64,000 bases of DNA, from the NCBI RefSeq assembly GCF_013131805.1, contig NZ_JABJRC010000002.1, positions 1,116,001-1,180,000 on the forward strand, read 5' to 3'. The DNA comes from Kribbella sandramycini (GTDB lineage: Bacteria > Actinomycetota > Actinomycetes > Propionibacteriales > Kribbellaceae). Shown in pieces: positions 55,115-63,042 of the stretch (position 1 is its first letter; each line of letters opens with the position of its first letter). The notes below the pieces were generated by a model. That model saw nothing but the letters and a program-made list of their open reading frames with translations. It was not told the origin of the DNA and did no database searches. The position numbers and the translations under genes were made by a program.

Positions 55115-55662
55115 CCGGCGCCGAAGAGCAGTTCGGTCGCGCGCTGCCAGACCTCGTCCGGGGTCTGGTCCGGATGGTCGACGGCGATCAGGTCGCCGGC
55201 GATCGCGCCGGCGAAGGCCAGCAGACAGCGCGCCTCCAGCTCAGCGGGATCGGCGAAGCGCGCCGCGAACTGGGTGCGTAGATAGCCCATCCGCTGGTTG
55301 TCCACCCGGCGCAGCCGGACCGCGACCTCGTCGTCGCGCCGCGCCCAGGACCGGATGGCCAGATCGAGCGGCAGCAGGTCGGGCGCGAAGGTCAGGTCGG
55401 CCGCGAGCCGGGCCCGCACGACCGGGCTGCCCCCGCGCTGCTCCGCGGTGTCGATCGCCTCGGCGATGCTGCGCCGCTCCCAGGCGTCCAGAATCTCGGT
55501 CAGGAGCTCCGCGCGACCGGCGAAGTAGCCGTAGAAGCCGCCTTTCGTCACACCCAGCGAGCGGGCCAGATCCTCGATCCGGACCGCGTCGGGCCCGCCG
55601 GCGGCCAGCACCGCGGCACCGGCGTCGATCCACACCTGACGCGGGGTCCGGGCCTTCGCCAT
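55111..55662 (-). CDS. TetR-family repressor
   Basis: The product is about 183 residues from ATG 55662; GGAGGTG lies just upstream of two adjacent ATGs, and the second gives better spacing. The N-terminal helix-turn-helix is IEDLARSLGVTKGGFYGYFAGRAEL-like (residues about 28-52), followed by a helical ligand domain. It faces the DUF6463 gene across two near-identical palindromes and is their probable binding protein. Confidence 0.92.
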   Translation of the reverse strand: MAKARTPRQVWIDAGAAVLAAGGPDAVRIEDLARSLGVTKGGFYGYFAGRAELLTEILDAWERRSIAEAIDTAEQRGGSPVVRARLAADLTFAPDLLPLDLAIRSWARRDDEVAVRLRRVDNQRMGYLRTQFAARFADPAELEARCLLAFAGAIAGDLIAVDHPDQTPDEVWQRATELLFGAG

Positions 55663-55680
55663 CATCACCTCCGGAAACTC

Positions 55681-55702
55681 ATCTGTACGGCATCGTACAG
55701 AT
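55681..55702. promoter_or_regulatory. Palindromic operator 1 for TetR regulator
   Basis: ATCTGTAC and GTACAGAT form a perfect inverted repeat with a 6-bp centre. It lies just upstream of the tetR ribosome-binding site. Confidence 0.7.
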
Positions 55703-55715
55703 CCTGCTAACCTGC

Positions 55716-55739
55716 AATCTATACGACACCGTATAGATT
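55716..55739. promoter_or_regulatory. Palindromic operator 2 for TetR regulator
   Basis: AATCTATACG and CGTATAGATT form a perfect inverted repeat with a 4-bp centre. It has the same half-site as operator 1, with the centres 36 bp apart. The right half contains TATAGAT, the likely -10 box of the DUF6463 gene. Confidence 0.75.
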
Positions 55740-55747
55740 GGATTTCG

Positions 55748-56182
55748 ATGGCGACTCCGACAACCGGCGTGCGCGGAGCGCGCCTGACCCAGGCAGCCGG
55801 CTGGACGGCGCTGACCTTCGGCGCCGTGCACATGCTCGTCACCCCGTGGGACACCCGGGCGGTCTGGTCGGCCGCCCTGAGCGACGGCTGGTGGAACAGC
55901 TTCACGCTGAACGTGTCCACCACCTTCGCCGCGGCCAAGCAGTCCGAGGCCTTCTGGCTGACACTCGGCAGCTTCGGCGTACCGATGATCCTGACCGGCG
56001 CGCTGGTGGTGCGCGCCGCGCGCCGCGATGAGCGGGTGCCGGAGGCGATCGGCTGGGGCACCCTTGCCTGGGGCATCCTGCTGACCACCTCGCTACCGGC
56101 CTCGCCGGGGTGGGCGCTCCCGGTGATCGGCGGCTTGCTCATCGCGGGCGACCGGCTCCGTCGGCGCGCGGCCGGCGAGTAG
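55748..56182 (+). CDS. DUF6463-type small membrane protein
   Basis: The 144-residue product has about four hydrophobic segments (AAGWTALTFGAVHMLVTPW, FWLTLGSFGVPMILTGALVV, AIGWGTLAWGILLTTSL, WALPVIGGLLIAGDRL). It resembles the DUF6463 family, of unknown function. It has no Shine-Dalgarno and starts eight bases after the operator, so the transcript is probably leaderless. Repression by the divergent TetR protein is likely. The SARP gene follows after 3 bp. Confidence 0.8.
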   Translation: MATPTTGVRGARLTQAAGWTALTFGAVHMLVTPWDTRAVWSAALSDGWWNSFTLNVSTTFAAAKQSEAFWLTLGSFGVPMILTGALVVRAARRDERVPEAIGWGTLAWGILLTTSLPASPGWALPVIGGLLIAGDRLRRRAAGE

Positions 56183-56185
56183 CCG

Positions 56186-56959
56186 GTGTCCGGGGCGCAG
56201 CTCCGCCTGCTGGGCGGATTCGAACTCGTCCTGAACGGCATCCAGGTCGAGCTCCCGGGTGCGCGGACCCGCACGTTGCTGGGCATCCTGGCGCTGGCGG
56301 GCGGCAACGTCGTACCGACGTCTGTGCTGACCGATCGGCTGTGGGCCGACACTCCCCCGGTTCATCTCCGGGCCGCGCTGCACAGCGCGATCGCGAAGGC
56401 GCGGCGGCAGACCGCGCAGCTGATCCAGCGCGGCCGGGACGGCTATCGGCTCGCGATCGACCCGGATGCGGTGGACGTCCTGCGGATGGAGCGGCTGCTC
56501 GACGCGGCCGCCTTCGCCGCTGAACCCAGGCAGCGAGAGTTGCTGGAAGCGGCGCTGGCGAGCTGGGGCGAGCCGTTCGCGAGTGAGCCCGGGCATTGGC
56601 TGCACCGGTTCGAGGGGCCGCGCCTGATCGAGCGTTACCTGCAAGGGCTCGAACGGCGCATCGACCTCGACCTGTCCGCGGGCCGCCACGATCGGCTCTG
56701 TGACGAGCTGCTGGCGCTGACCACGACGTACCGGCTACGCGAGCCGTTGTGGCAGCGGCTGCTGCTCGCGCTCTCCGGCGCCGGCCGCCGGGCCGAGGCG
56801 CTGGCCAAGTACGAAGAACTGCGCACCGATCTCTCCGAGGCGCTAGGCGTTGCCCCAGGCAAGCAGTTGCAGGAGCTGCATCTACGGCTGCTCCGCGACG
56901 ACGACGATGCGCACCCGCTACCAACAGCCGGTACGCGCGTCGTGTTGTCGTGGTCCTGA
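56186..56959 (+). CDS. Short SARP-type activator (DNA-binding + BTAD only)
   Basis: The product is 257 residues from GTG 56186. It has an OmpR-like winged helix (QLRLLGGFELVLNGIQVELP, VLTDRLWADTPPVH) followed by the bacterial transcriptional activation domain (LLALTTTYRLREPLWQRLL). It lacks the NB-ARC and TPR parts of the large SARP at 52361. It begins 3 bp after the DUF6463 gene and is probably in the same TetR-controlled transcript. Confidence 0.9.
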   Translation: MSGAQLRLLGGFELVLNGIQVELPGARTRTLLGILALAGGNVVPTSVLTDRLWADTPPVHLRAALHSAIAKARRQTAQLIQRGRDGYRLAIDPDAVDVLRMERLLDAAAFAAEPRQRELLEAALASWGEPFASEPGHWLHRFEGPRLIERYLQGLERRIDLDLSAGRHDRLCDELLALTTTYRLREPLWQRLLLALSGAGRRAEALAKYEELRTDLSEALGVAPGKQLQELHLRLLRDDDDAHPLPTAGTRVVLSWS

Positions 56960-56964
56960 AGCCG

Positions 56965-58464
56965 TCAGTCGTCGTAGGAGATGTGCACGCTGGAGCTGTA
57001 GGCGGTGGGCATCGCGCCGCCCGGGCCTCCGAGCGGGATGTTGGGTGGGGCGATGCCGGGTTCCGGCAGCTCTGAAGTGTCAGGCGGGGCTGCGCCGAGG
57101 AGCCGGCGGGTCAGGGCGTCCCGGGCGGACAACAGTTCGTGCGCGGCGCTGCGGAGGTGGACGGCGGCGGGCGGCTCGGCAGCCTGGGCGGCCAGCAGGA
57201 CCGTGCGCCGAACGAGCTCCTTCATGAAGGACGCGGTGGTGTTCTCGGTCAGCGTGACGATCTCCTCGATCACCTCCTCGGTGAGGTCGAGGGCGGGGCC
57301 GTAGAGGGTGAGGAGGCGCGCTCGGCCCTCGTCGTCCGGGAGGGGAACCTCGACAGCCATGTCGACGCGACCGGGACGCTGGGAGAGGGCGGGCTCGAGG
57401 AGGTCGGCCCGGTTGGTGGTGAGCAGGAACGCGACGTCGGCGTCCTGGGCGAGACCGTCCATTTCGTTCAGGACCTGGAAGAGCAGCGGGTTCTCCATCC
57501 CGCGGGAGAAGTCGCGAGCCTCGGCGACCAGGTCGCAGTCCTCCAGGACGACGAGGGCGGGCTGGAGCATCCGGGCCAGGGCGCAGGCCTCGGAGATGAA
57601 GTGGATACTCGTCCCCGCGAGCAGGACGACGGTGAACTCGGGCAGCCGGGACAGCAGGTAGCGGACCGTGTGGGTCTTGCCGGTGCCGGGCGGGCCGTAG
57701 AGCAGGACGCCGCGGCGCAGGTGCTGCCCGGCGGCGAGGAGGGTCTCGCGGTGCTCGGCGATGCCGACGACTTCGCGCTCGACACGCTCCAGGACGCCGG
57801 CCGGCAGGACGACGTCGTCGCGGCTGAGGCCCGGTCGCGGATGCAGGCGGAAGGGGCCGACGCCCTGGCCGAACTCGGAGCCCTCGAAGGAGACCACCTT
57901 GCCGCGGAAGACGTTGTGCTTGCGGATCAGCTCCGGCAATGCGCTCAGGAACCGGTCCCCCGCGCCGTCGCCGACCGCGAGCACCTCGAGATCGACCGAC
58001 GAGCGCCCGTACTGCGGGTTCGGCGCGCGCAGCAGAGCGACGTACCGGTCCGCGCCCTGGACACCGAGGTAGAAGCCGAAGGCGACGCAGTCCATCTCCT
58101 CGCCGATGTCGATCGGGACCCGCTGATAGTCGACCGCGCCGAGCGCGAACCGGTCGTAGACGGCGAGTTCGAGGACCTCGCTGAGCGAGTGGTGGCCGCG
58201 GTTCGAGCCGGCCAGACCGACCACATCGAAGGAGTCGAACCAGCTCTCGATCGCCCGCTGGACGTTCGGCAGGTCGTACGGCGGGAAACTCGACGCGACC
58301 GCGGGCACCTGCTCGGGCTCGACGCCGAGGTGCTCCTGCAGCTTGTCGCGCAGGCCGACCCGGTTCGCGGAGTGGCCGCGATGGGCCTGCATCCGGTCCA
58401 GGAACCCGGTGAACAAGCGTGCGAACTCGTCGATCTCGTCCGGCTCCACGCCGTACCTCCCCAT
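56965..58464 (-). CDS. Cdc48/FtsH-like AAA ATPase
   Basis: The product is 499 residues from ATG 58464; a longer frame to 58677 overlaps the promoter and start of the divergent gene. The N-terminal ~200 residues are an unnamed domain (substrate recognition?). An AAA module follows, with Walker A GPPGTGKT near residue 255, Walker B ALVVLEDCD, sensor LLTTNRADLLEPAL and an arginine-finger QRPGRVD. The C-terminus has an AAA lid and a short Gly/Pro-rich tail. No protease domain is present, so it is a stand-alone remodelling ATPase of unknown target. Confidence 0.88.
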   Translation of the reverse strand: MGRYGVEPDEIDEFARLFTGFLDRMQAHRGHSANRVGLRDKLQEHLGVEPEQVPAVASSFPPYDLPNVQRAIESWFDSFDVVGLAGSNRGHHSLSEVLELAVYDRFALGAVDYQRVPIDIGEEMDCVAFGFYLGVQGADRYVALLRAPNPQYGRSSVDLEVLAVGDGAGDRFLSALPELIRKHNVFRGKVVSFEGSEFGQGVGPFRLHPRPGLSRDDVVLPAGVLERVEREVVGIAEHRETLLAAGQHLRRGVLLYGPPGTGKTHTVRYLLSRLPEFTVVLLAGTSIHFISEACALARMLQPALVVLEDCDLVAEARDFSRGMENPLLFQVLNEMDGLAQDADVAFLLTTNRADLLEPALSQRPGRVDMAVEVPLPDDEGRARLLTLYGPALDLTEEVIEEIVTLTENTTASFMKELVRRTVLLAAQAAEPPAAVHLRSAAHELLSARDALTRRLLGAAPPDTSELPEPGIAPPNIPLGGPGGAMPTAYSSSVHISYDD

Positions 58465-58518
58465 GATGGTTCCGCCGTCCGTCCCCGAGCCGATCCGGAG
58501 GGTCCTCCGTAACGGGGA

Positions 58519-58524
58519 TAGGAT
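58519..58524 (+). promoter_or_regulatory. Candidate -10 box (TAGGAT), leaderless oxidoreductase
   Basis: TAGGAT ends seven bases before ATG 58532; no Shine-Dalgarno is seen. Confidence 0.5.
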
Positions 58525-58531
58525 CACCACC

Positions 58532-59347
58532 ATGACAGATTCCGAGTCCACCGACCGCCCGTACTCGGCCTTCCCGGTACGGATCGGTCTGCAGGTCCAG
58601 CCCCAGCACGCGCCGTACGACGCGATCCGGCGGACGGTCGCGAAGGCCGAGGAGATCGGCGTCGACATCGCCTTCAACTGGGATCACTTCTACCCGCTGT
58701 TCGGGGAGCCGGACGGCCTGCACTTCGAGTGCTGGACGATGCTGGCCGCCTGGGCCGAGGCGACCGAGCGGGTCGAGATCGGCGCCCTGGTCACCTGCAA
58801 CTCCTACCGCAACGCCGACCTGCTGGCCGATATGGCCCGCACGGTCGACCACGTCAGCGACGGCCGGCTGATCCTCGGCATCGGCTCGGGCTGGTTCGAG
58901 CGCGACTACGACGAGTACGGCTACGAGTTCGGGACGGCGGGCGGCCGGCTCGACAACCTGGCCGAGACGCTGCCGCGGATCGAGCAGCGCTGGGCCAAGC
59001 TGAACCCGGCGCCGACGCGCGACATCCCGGTGCTGATCGGCGGCGGCGGCGAGAAGAAGACGCTGAAGCTGGTCGCCAAGCACGCCAACATCTGGCACGG
59101 GTTCGGCGATGCCGAGACGCTCGCGCACAAACACGCCGTCCTCGACGAGCACTGCCGCGCGATCGGCCGCGACCCGGGTGAGATCGAGCGGTCGGCCGCG
59201 GTCGGCGACAAGACGCCGGACGCGGTCGGCAAGGGTCTGCTCGACGTCGGCAGCCGGCTGTTCACCGTCTCGGCCTCCGGCCCCGACTACGACCTCGGCC
59301 TGCTCCGCGAGTGGGTCGCCTGGCGCGACGAGGTGAACGCCAAGTAG
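58532..59347 (+). CDS. LLM class F420-dependent oxidoreductase
   Basis: The product is 271 residues from ATG 58532. It is a luciferase-like barrel with RIGLQVQPQHAPYDAIRRTV, FNWDHFYPLFGEPDG, VDHVSDGRLILGIGSGWFERD and IPVLIGGGGEKKTLKLVA, close to the F420-dependent subgroup. It would use reduced F420 or FMN; the substrate is unknown. It diverges from the AAA ATPase gene (67 bp between starts) and is followed by a large hairpin. Confidence 0.92.
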   Translation: MTDSESTDRPYSAFPVRIGLQVQPQHAPYDAIRRTVAKAEEIGVDIAFNWDHFYPLFGEPDGLHFECWTMLAAWAEATERVEIGALVTCNSYRNADLLADMARTVDHVSDGRLILGIGSGWFERDYDEYGYEFGTAGGRLDNLAETLPRIEQRWAKLNPAPTRDIPVLIGGGGEKKTLKLVAKHANIWHGFGDAETLAHKHAVLDEHCRAIGRDPGEIERSAAVGDKTPDAVGKGLLDVGSRLFTVSASGPDYDLGLLREWVAWRDEVNAK

Positions 59348-59361
59348 CCCGAGCGTCCAGC

Positions 59362-59428
59362 GCTGCACAATCACCGCCGGCGGCCGTGCGGCCCGCTCGG
59401 CCGCCGGCGGAGGTGCGCATTGTGCAGC
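59362..59428 (+). terminator. Large nested hairpin between oxidoreductase and deformylase genes
   Basis: The outer arms GCTGCACAAT (59362-59371) and ATTGTGCAGC (59419-59428) and the inner arms CCGCCGGCGGCCG (59374-59386) and CGGCCGCCGGCGG (59398-59410) are each perfect. It lies 15 bp after the stop. There is no T-run. It ends 17 bp before the def -10 box. Confidence 0.6.
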
Positions 59429-59445
59429 CGTGGAGATCCGCCGGT

Positions 59446-59451
59446 TAGGAT
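59446..59451 (+). promoter_or_regulatory. Candidate -10 box (TAGGAT), leaderless def
   Basis: TAGGAT ends six bases before ATG 59458. Confidence 0.5.
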
Positions 59452-59457
59452 TTCTGC

Positions 59458-60057
59458 ATGTCTTCGAAGTACGAGCGTGGAACCGTGCGGCCGATCACCC
59501 GGTGGGGCACGGAGGTGATGCACCACCTCAACCAGCCGGTGACCGACTTCGGCCCCGAACTGCAGACGCTGGTCGCGGACATGTTCGCCACGATGGATGC
59601 CGCCGAGGGCGTCGGCCTGGCCGCGAACCAGGTCGGCGTCGACCTGCAGGTGTTCATCTTCGACTGCCCCGACAAGGACGGGAACCGGGTCGAGGGCGTC
59701 GTCTGCAACCCCGTCCTCGAGCTGCCCGAGGGGAAGGACCGCCGCCTCGACGAGGGTGACGAGGGCTGCCTGTCGCTGCCCGGCGCGTTCACCAAGTGCG
59801 CCCGCCCGGACGTCGCCAAGGTCAGCGGTGTCGACGAGCACGGCAACCCGGTCGCCTACGAGGGCACCGGGCTGCTGGCCCGCTGCTTCCAGCACGAGAC
59901 CGACCACACCCAGGGCACCGTCTTCGGCGACCGGCTGTCCCGCAAGTACCGCAAGCGCCTCTTCGCCGAGGCCGAGGAGCTCGCCCCCGACTACCCGGCC
60001 GACTGGCCGATCACCCCGATGGTCGACCACGACCACGAGGAAGTCGGCGCGAGCTGA
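59458..60057 (+). CDS. def: Peptide deformylase
   Basis: This 199-residue metalloenzyme removes formyl groups from new N-termini. All three motifs are present: GVGLAANQVG at 51-60, EGCLS with metal-ligand Cys104, and QHETDH with His146, Glu147 and His150. The usual family form is HEXDHLXG; here HTQG replaces HLXG. The next gene ends four bases away on the opposite strand. Confidence 0.96.
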   Translation: MSSKYERGTVRPITRWGTEVMHHLNQPVTDFGPELQTLVADMFATMDAAEGVGLAANQVGVDLQVFIFDCPDKDGNRVEGVVCNPVLELPEGKDRRLDEGDEGCLSLPGAFTKCARPDVAKVSGVDEHGNPVAYEGTGLLARCFQHETDHTQGTVFGDRLSRKYRKRLFAEAEELAPDYPADWPITPMVDHDHEEVGAS

Positions 60058-60061
60058 CGCG

Positions 60062-60613
60062 CTACCAGCGCGCTTTCTCCAGGTCCGCGAGAATGACGTC
60101 GACCGTCTGCTCCGGGGTCTGTCCGGTGGTGTCCAGCCACAGGCCCCGGCGCGGGATCTGCTCCAGCCCGGCCTGCAACGCCCGGACGCCGTCGGCCGGC
60201 GACCCGTCGTCCTGCCAGTCCCGGTACGAGTTGTGTCCGCCGCGCCCGAGCTCACGCTCCACGATCGACTCCACGGTCGGCGTCAGTACGACGAGATAGG
60301 TCTCAACGGCCCGCAGCTTCGCGAACCACCGCTCGACGTGATCACCGAGCACAATGTCGCTGACCACATGGTCGAACCCGTTGTCGGCGTAATGCTGCGC
60401 AACCAGCGCAGTCGCCGCATACCGCAGCTCCAACTGCCGAATCGCCTCCGCCGACGGCTCCGGCGTCATCACCTCGGCCCCCGCGACCACCCCGTTGAAG
60501 AACACGTCACCGTCCAGCGTCGCCGCCGGCGGCCCCAGCCTGCTCGCCAGCAGCGGCGCGACCGTCGACTTCCCCGACGCCTGCAATCCAGTCACCAACA
60601 CAACCTTCGGCAT
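60062..60613 (-). CDS. Small P-loop kinase-like ATPase
   Basis: The 183-residue protein starts MPKVVLVTGLQASGKST, a Walker A (GLQASGKST) of the nucleoside/chloramphenicol-kinase-like fold. It has VVSDIVLGDHVERW and a C-terminal LWLDTTGQTPEQTVDVIL stretch typical of small nucleotide or antibiotic kinases. The substrate is unknown. The GNAT gene lies 7 bp upstream on the same strand. Confidence 0.85.
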   Translation of the reverse strand: MPKVVLVTGLQASGKSTVAPLLASRLGPPAATLDGDVFFNGVVAGAEVMTPEPSAEAIRQLELRYAATALVAQHYADNGFDHVVSDIVLGDHVERWFAKLRAVETYLVVLTPTVESIVERELGRGGHNSYRDWQDDGSPADGVRALQAGLEQIPRRGLWLDTTGQTPEQTVDVILADLEKARW

Positions 60614-60620
60614 CCCGCCA

Positions 60621-61142
60621 TCAGATCACGCGAAAGGTCTCCGCCGTCATCGAATAAACGGTGGCGTTGAACGTCTCGGCGCCGATGGTCAGATCGACCG
60701 TCCGGTCGAACGTCATCCCGAGCCGGCGCATCACGGCGATACTGCGGACGTTCGGCGTGTCGGTCATCGCGTCGATCCGGGGCAGCTGCAGCTCGGTGAA
60801 GCCGTAGCCGAGCCAATCAGCAGCCGCTTCGCTCGCGTAGCCGTGGCCCCAGTGCTCGCGAGCCAAGCGCCAGCCGATCTCGAGCGTTTCCGGGTTCCAC
60901 TCCTCCTGGGACAGACCGCCGGCGCCGAGGAACACGCTGTCGGCGGCGCGCTCGATGGCCAGGAAGCCGAAGCGCCCGGCCGCCCACTGATCGTTGATGC
61001 CGGCCGCTTCGCGGTCGGACTCGGCGCGGGTGAGCGGGCCACCGAGGTAGCGCATCACCTCGGCGTCGGCATTCAGCGCGGCCCAGGCGGGCAGGTCGGT
61101 GTCCTGAAACGGCCGCAGGACGAGTCGTTCGGTCGTACGCAT
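60621..61142 (-). CDS. GNAT-family N-acetyltransferase (RimJ-like)
   Basis: The product is 173 residues from ATG 61142; a longer frame runs back into the LacI gene and is rejected. It has TERLVLRPFQDTDLPAWAAL at the N-terminus and the acetyl-CoA site REHWGHGYASEAADWL-like, then NVRSIAVMRRLGMTFD, typical of RimJ/RimL-type acetyltransferases. It is probably co-transcribed with the ATPase gene downstream and diverges from the LacI gene (27 bp). Confidence 0.92.
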   Translation of the reverse strand: MRTTERLVLRPFQDTDLPAWAALNADAEVMRYLGGPLTRAESDREAAGINDQWAAGRFGFLAIERAADSVFLGAGGLSQEEWNPETLEIGWRLAREHWGHGYASEAAADWLGYGFTELQLPRIDAMTDTPNVRSIAVMRRLGMTFDRTVDLTIGAETFNATVYSMTAETFRVI

Positions 61143-61157
61143 GGGCGGTCCTGTCGA

Positions 61158-61163
61158 TAAGCT
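61158..61163 (+). promoter_or_regulatory. Candidate -10 box (TAAGCT), leaderless LacI gene
   Basis: TAAGCT ends six bases before ATG 61170. The short 27-bp divergent region must hold promoter signals for both genes. Confidence 0.4.
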
Positions 61164-61169
61164 GCAACG

Positions 61170-62225
61170 ATGAACGGTTCGGGGGACGGGGCGGCGCGGC
61201 GGCCGGTGACGCTTGATGATGTGGCGCGGGCGGCGGGGGTTTCGCAGCCGACGGCGTCGCGGGTGCTGAACGGGAGTTCGCGGCGGGTGGCGCCAAGTTA
61301 TCGCGAGCGGGTGCTGACGGCGGCGCGCGAGCTCGGGTACACGCCGAATCTGCCCGCGCAGGCGATGGCGCGGGGCACTTCGCGCACGATCGCGCTGGTG
61401 ATCAGCCTGATCTCGGACCCGTACTTCTCGGCGATGGCCGCCGAGATCATGAAACAGGCCGAGGCGATCGGGCTGCACGTCTCGATCGCGGTCACCGAGC
61501 GGCTCGCCGAGCGCGAGCTCGACCTGGTGCGCGAGCTGCGCGGTCAGCAGCCGCGCGCGATCATCCTGGCCGGCACGGGGTACGTCGAGCCGCCATCCGA
61601 GCAGGCACTGATCGACGAGCTGCAGCGCTACGAGGAGACCGGCGGCCGGGTCGTCCTGATCAGCCGCTCGGATCTGCCGTTCGAGACGGTGGATTTCGAC
61701 AACCACGAGGGTTCGCGGCAGCTGGCGCGCGAGCTGGCGACGCTCGGGTACCGCAACTGCCTGGTGCTCGGCAGCGCCACTCCCCTGCTCTCGATGCAGC
61801 AGCGCGTCGAGGGCTTCGTCGCCGGGCTGGCCGAATCCGGCGTCACCAACACCCGGGTGCACCAGCCCGGCTTCAGCTGGGTGGGCGCCCGCGAGTACGT
61901 GCTCGGCCTACCGGACGCCGAAGCGCGCGAGCTCGACCTGGTCTTCGCCGTCACCGACGACATGGCGCTCGGCGCCCTGGCCGGTCTGCGCGAGCGCGGT
62001 CTGCGCGTTCCCGAGGACGTCGGGGTCGCCGGCTTCGACGACATCAGCACGCTCCGGGACGTCGTCCCCCGGCTGACCACCGTGCACGTCGCGCTGAACG
62101 CCGTCGCGCAGGAGGCCGTCTACCGCGCGACCACGACCGACACCGACCTGGTACGGCGTACTGTCCCGGCCTACCCGGTGGTGCGGGACAGTACGCCGCG
62201 GGTCACAACTTCACGCCGCCGCTGA
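61170..62225 (+). CDS. LacI-family sugar-responsive regulator
   Basis: The 351-residue product has an N-terminal DNA-binding motif VTLDDVARAAGVSQPTASRV (about residues 12-31) followed by a periplasmic-binding-protein-like ligand domain (TIALVISLISDPYFSAMAAE, DLVFAVTDDMALGALAGL). It lies end-to-end with the sugar ABC permease genes and likely regulates that uptake system. Its stop overlaps the permease end by 23 bp. Confidence 0.94.
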   Translation: MNGSGDGAARRPVTLDDVARAAGVSQPTASRVLNGSSRRVAPSYRERVLTAARELGYTPNLPAQAMARGTSRTIALVISLISDPYFSAMAAEIMKQAEAIGLHVSIAVTERLAERELDLVRELRGQQPRAIILAGTGYVEPPSEQALIDELQRYEETGGRVVLISRSDLPFETVDFDNHEGSRQLARELATLGYRNCLVLGSATPLLSMQQRVEGFVAGLAESGVTNTRVHQPGFSWVGAREYVLGLPDAEARELDLVFAVTDDMALGALAGLRERGLRVPEDVGVAGFDDISTLRDVVPRLTTVHVALNAVAQEAVYRATTTDTDLVRRTVPAYPVVRDSTPRVTTSRRR

Positions 62226-63042
62226 TCAGGTCGAGTTTCCAGTACCGCTGCAGGCTCAGGAACAAGATCGCGAGCGGGACGATCGAGACCAGGACGCCGG
62301 CGATCACGATCGAGTACTGCGCGGCCTGACCGCCGGTGATGATCATCAGGCCGTAGAGCCCGAGCGTGAGCGGGAACAGCTGGTCGTCGTTGATCATCAC
62401 GAACGGCAGCAGGAAGTTGTTCCAGATGCCGATGAACTGCAGCAGGAAGACCGTGACGAGCGCGGGCAGCATCAGCGGGGCGCCGACCGAGCGGAAGATC
62501 CGCCACTCGCTGCCGCCGTCGATCCGGGCCGCCTCCATGATCTCGTCCGGGACCGACGCCTCGGAGTAGATCTTGCACAGGTAGATCGCGAACGGGCTGA
62601 CCAGCTGCGGCAGCAGCACGGCCGCGTAGTTGTTGGTCATCCCGGCCTTGGCCAGCAGCAGGAACTGCGGGACCGCGAGCAGGATCTGCGGCAGCAGCAC
62701 CGCGGCCACGATCGCCCGGAACAACATGATGCTGCCGGTGAAGCGGTACTTGCCGAGCGCGTACCCGGCCGCGCCCGCGATCGCCGTCGAGAGGACGCCG
62801 CCGCCGACGGCGTAGATCACCGAGTTCAGCACCCAGCGGCCGAAGATGCCGTCGTTGTAGCTGAACAAGGCGTCCAGGTTGGTGAAGAAGCCGCCGTTGA
62901 AGGCGGGGACGAACGGCGCGGTCGAGAACAGCTCGTCGTTCGTCTTGGTCGCGGCGATCACGATCCAGAGCACCGGGAGCACGCAGTACAGGGCGCCGAT
63001 CAGCAGGATCAGCGTCGGCACCCAGCGGGTTCGCTGTGTCAT
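62203..63042 (-). CDS. Carbohydrate ABC transporter permease (MalG-type)
   Basis: The 279-residue inner-membrane permease has six helices and the EAA loop EAARIDGGSEWRIFRSVGAP that contacts the ATPase. It belongs to the CUT1 family with the next gene. The start overlaps that gene's stop by 4 bp. Confidence 0.94.
   Translation of the reverse strand: MTQRTRWVPTLILLIGALYCVLPVLWIVIAATKTNDELFSTAPFVPAFNGGFFTNLDALFSYNDGIFGRWVLNSVIYAVGGGVLSTAIAGAAGYALGKYRFTGSIMLFRAIVAAVLLPQILLAVPQFLLLAKAGMTNNYAAVLLPQLVSPFAIYLCKIYSEASVPDEIMEAARIDGGSEWRIFRSVGAPLMLPALVTVFLLQFIGIWNNFLLPFVMINDDQLFPLTLGLYGLMIITGGQAAQYSIVIAGVLVSIVPLAILFLSLQRYWKLDLISGGVKL

Noticed and set aside
55663-56352. N-terminal extension of the TetR protein
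   Set aside because: It runs through the operators and is antisense to DUF6463 and SARP coding; ATG 55662 has GGAGG.
61143-61862. N-terminal extension of the GNAT protein
   Set aside because: It is antisense to the LacI gene; the GNAT domain starts at ATG 61142.
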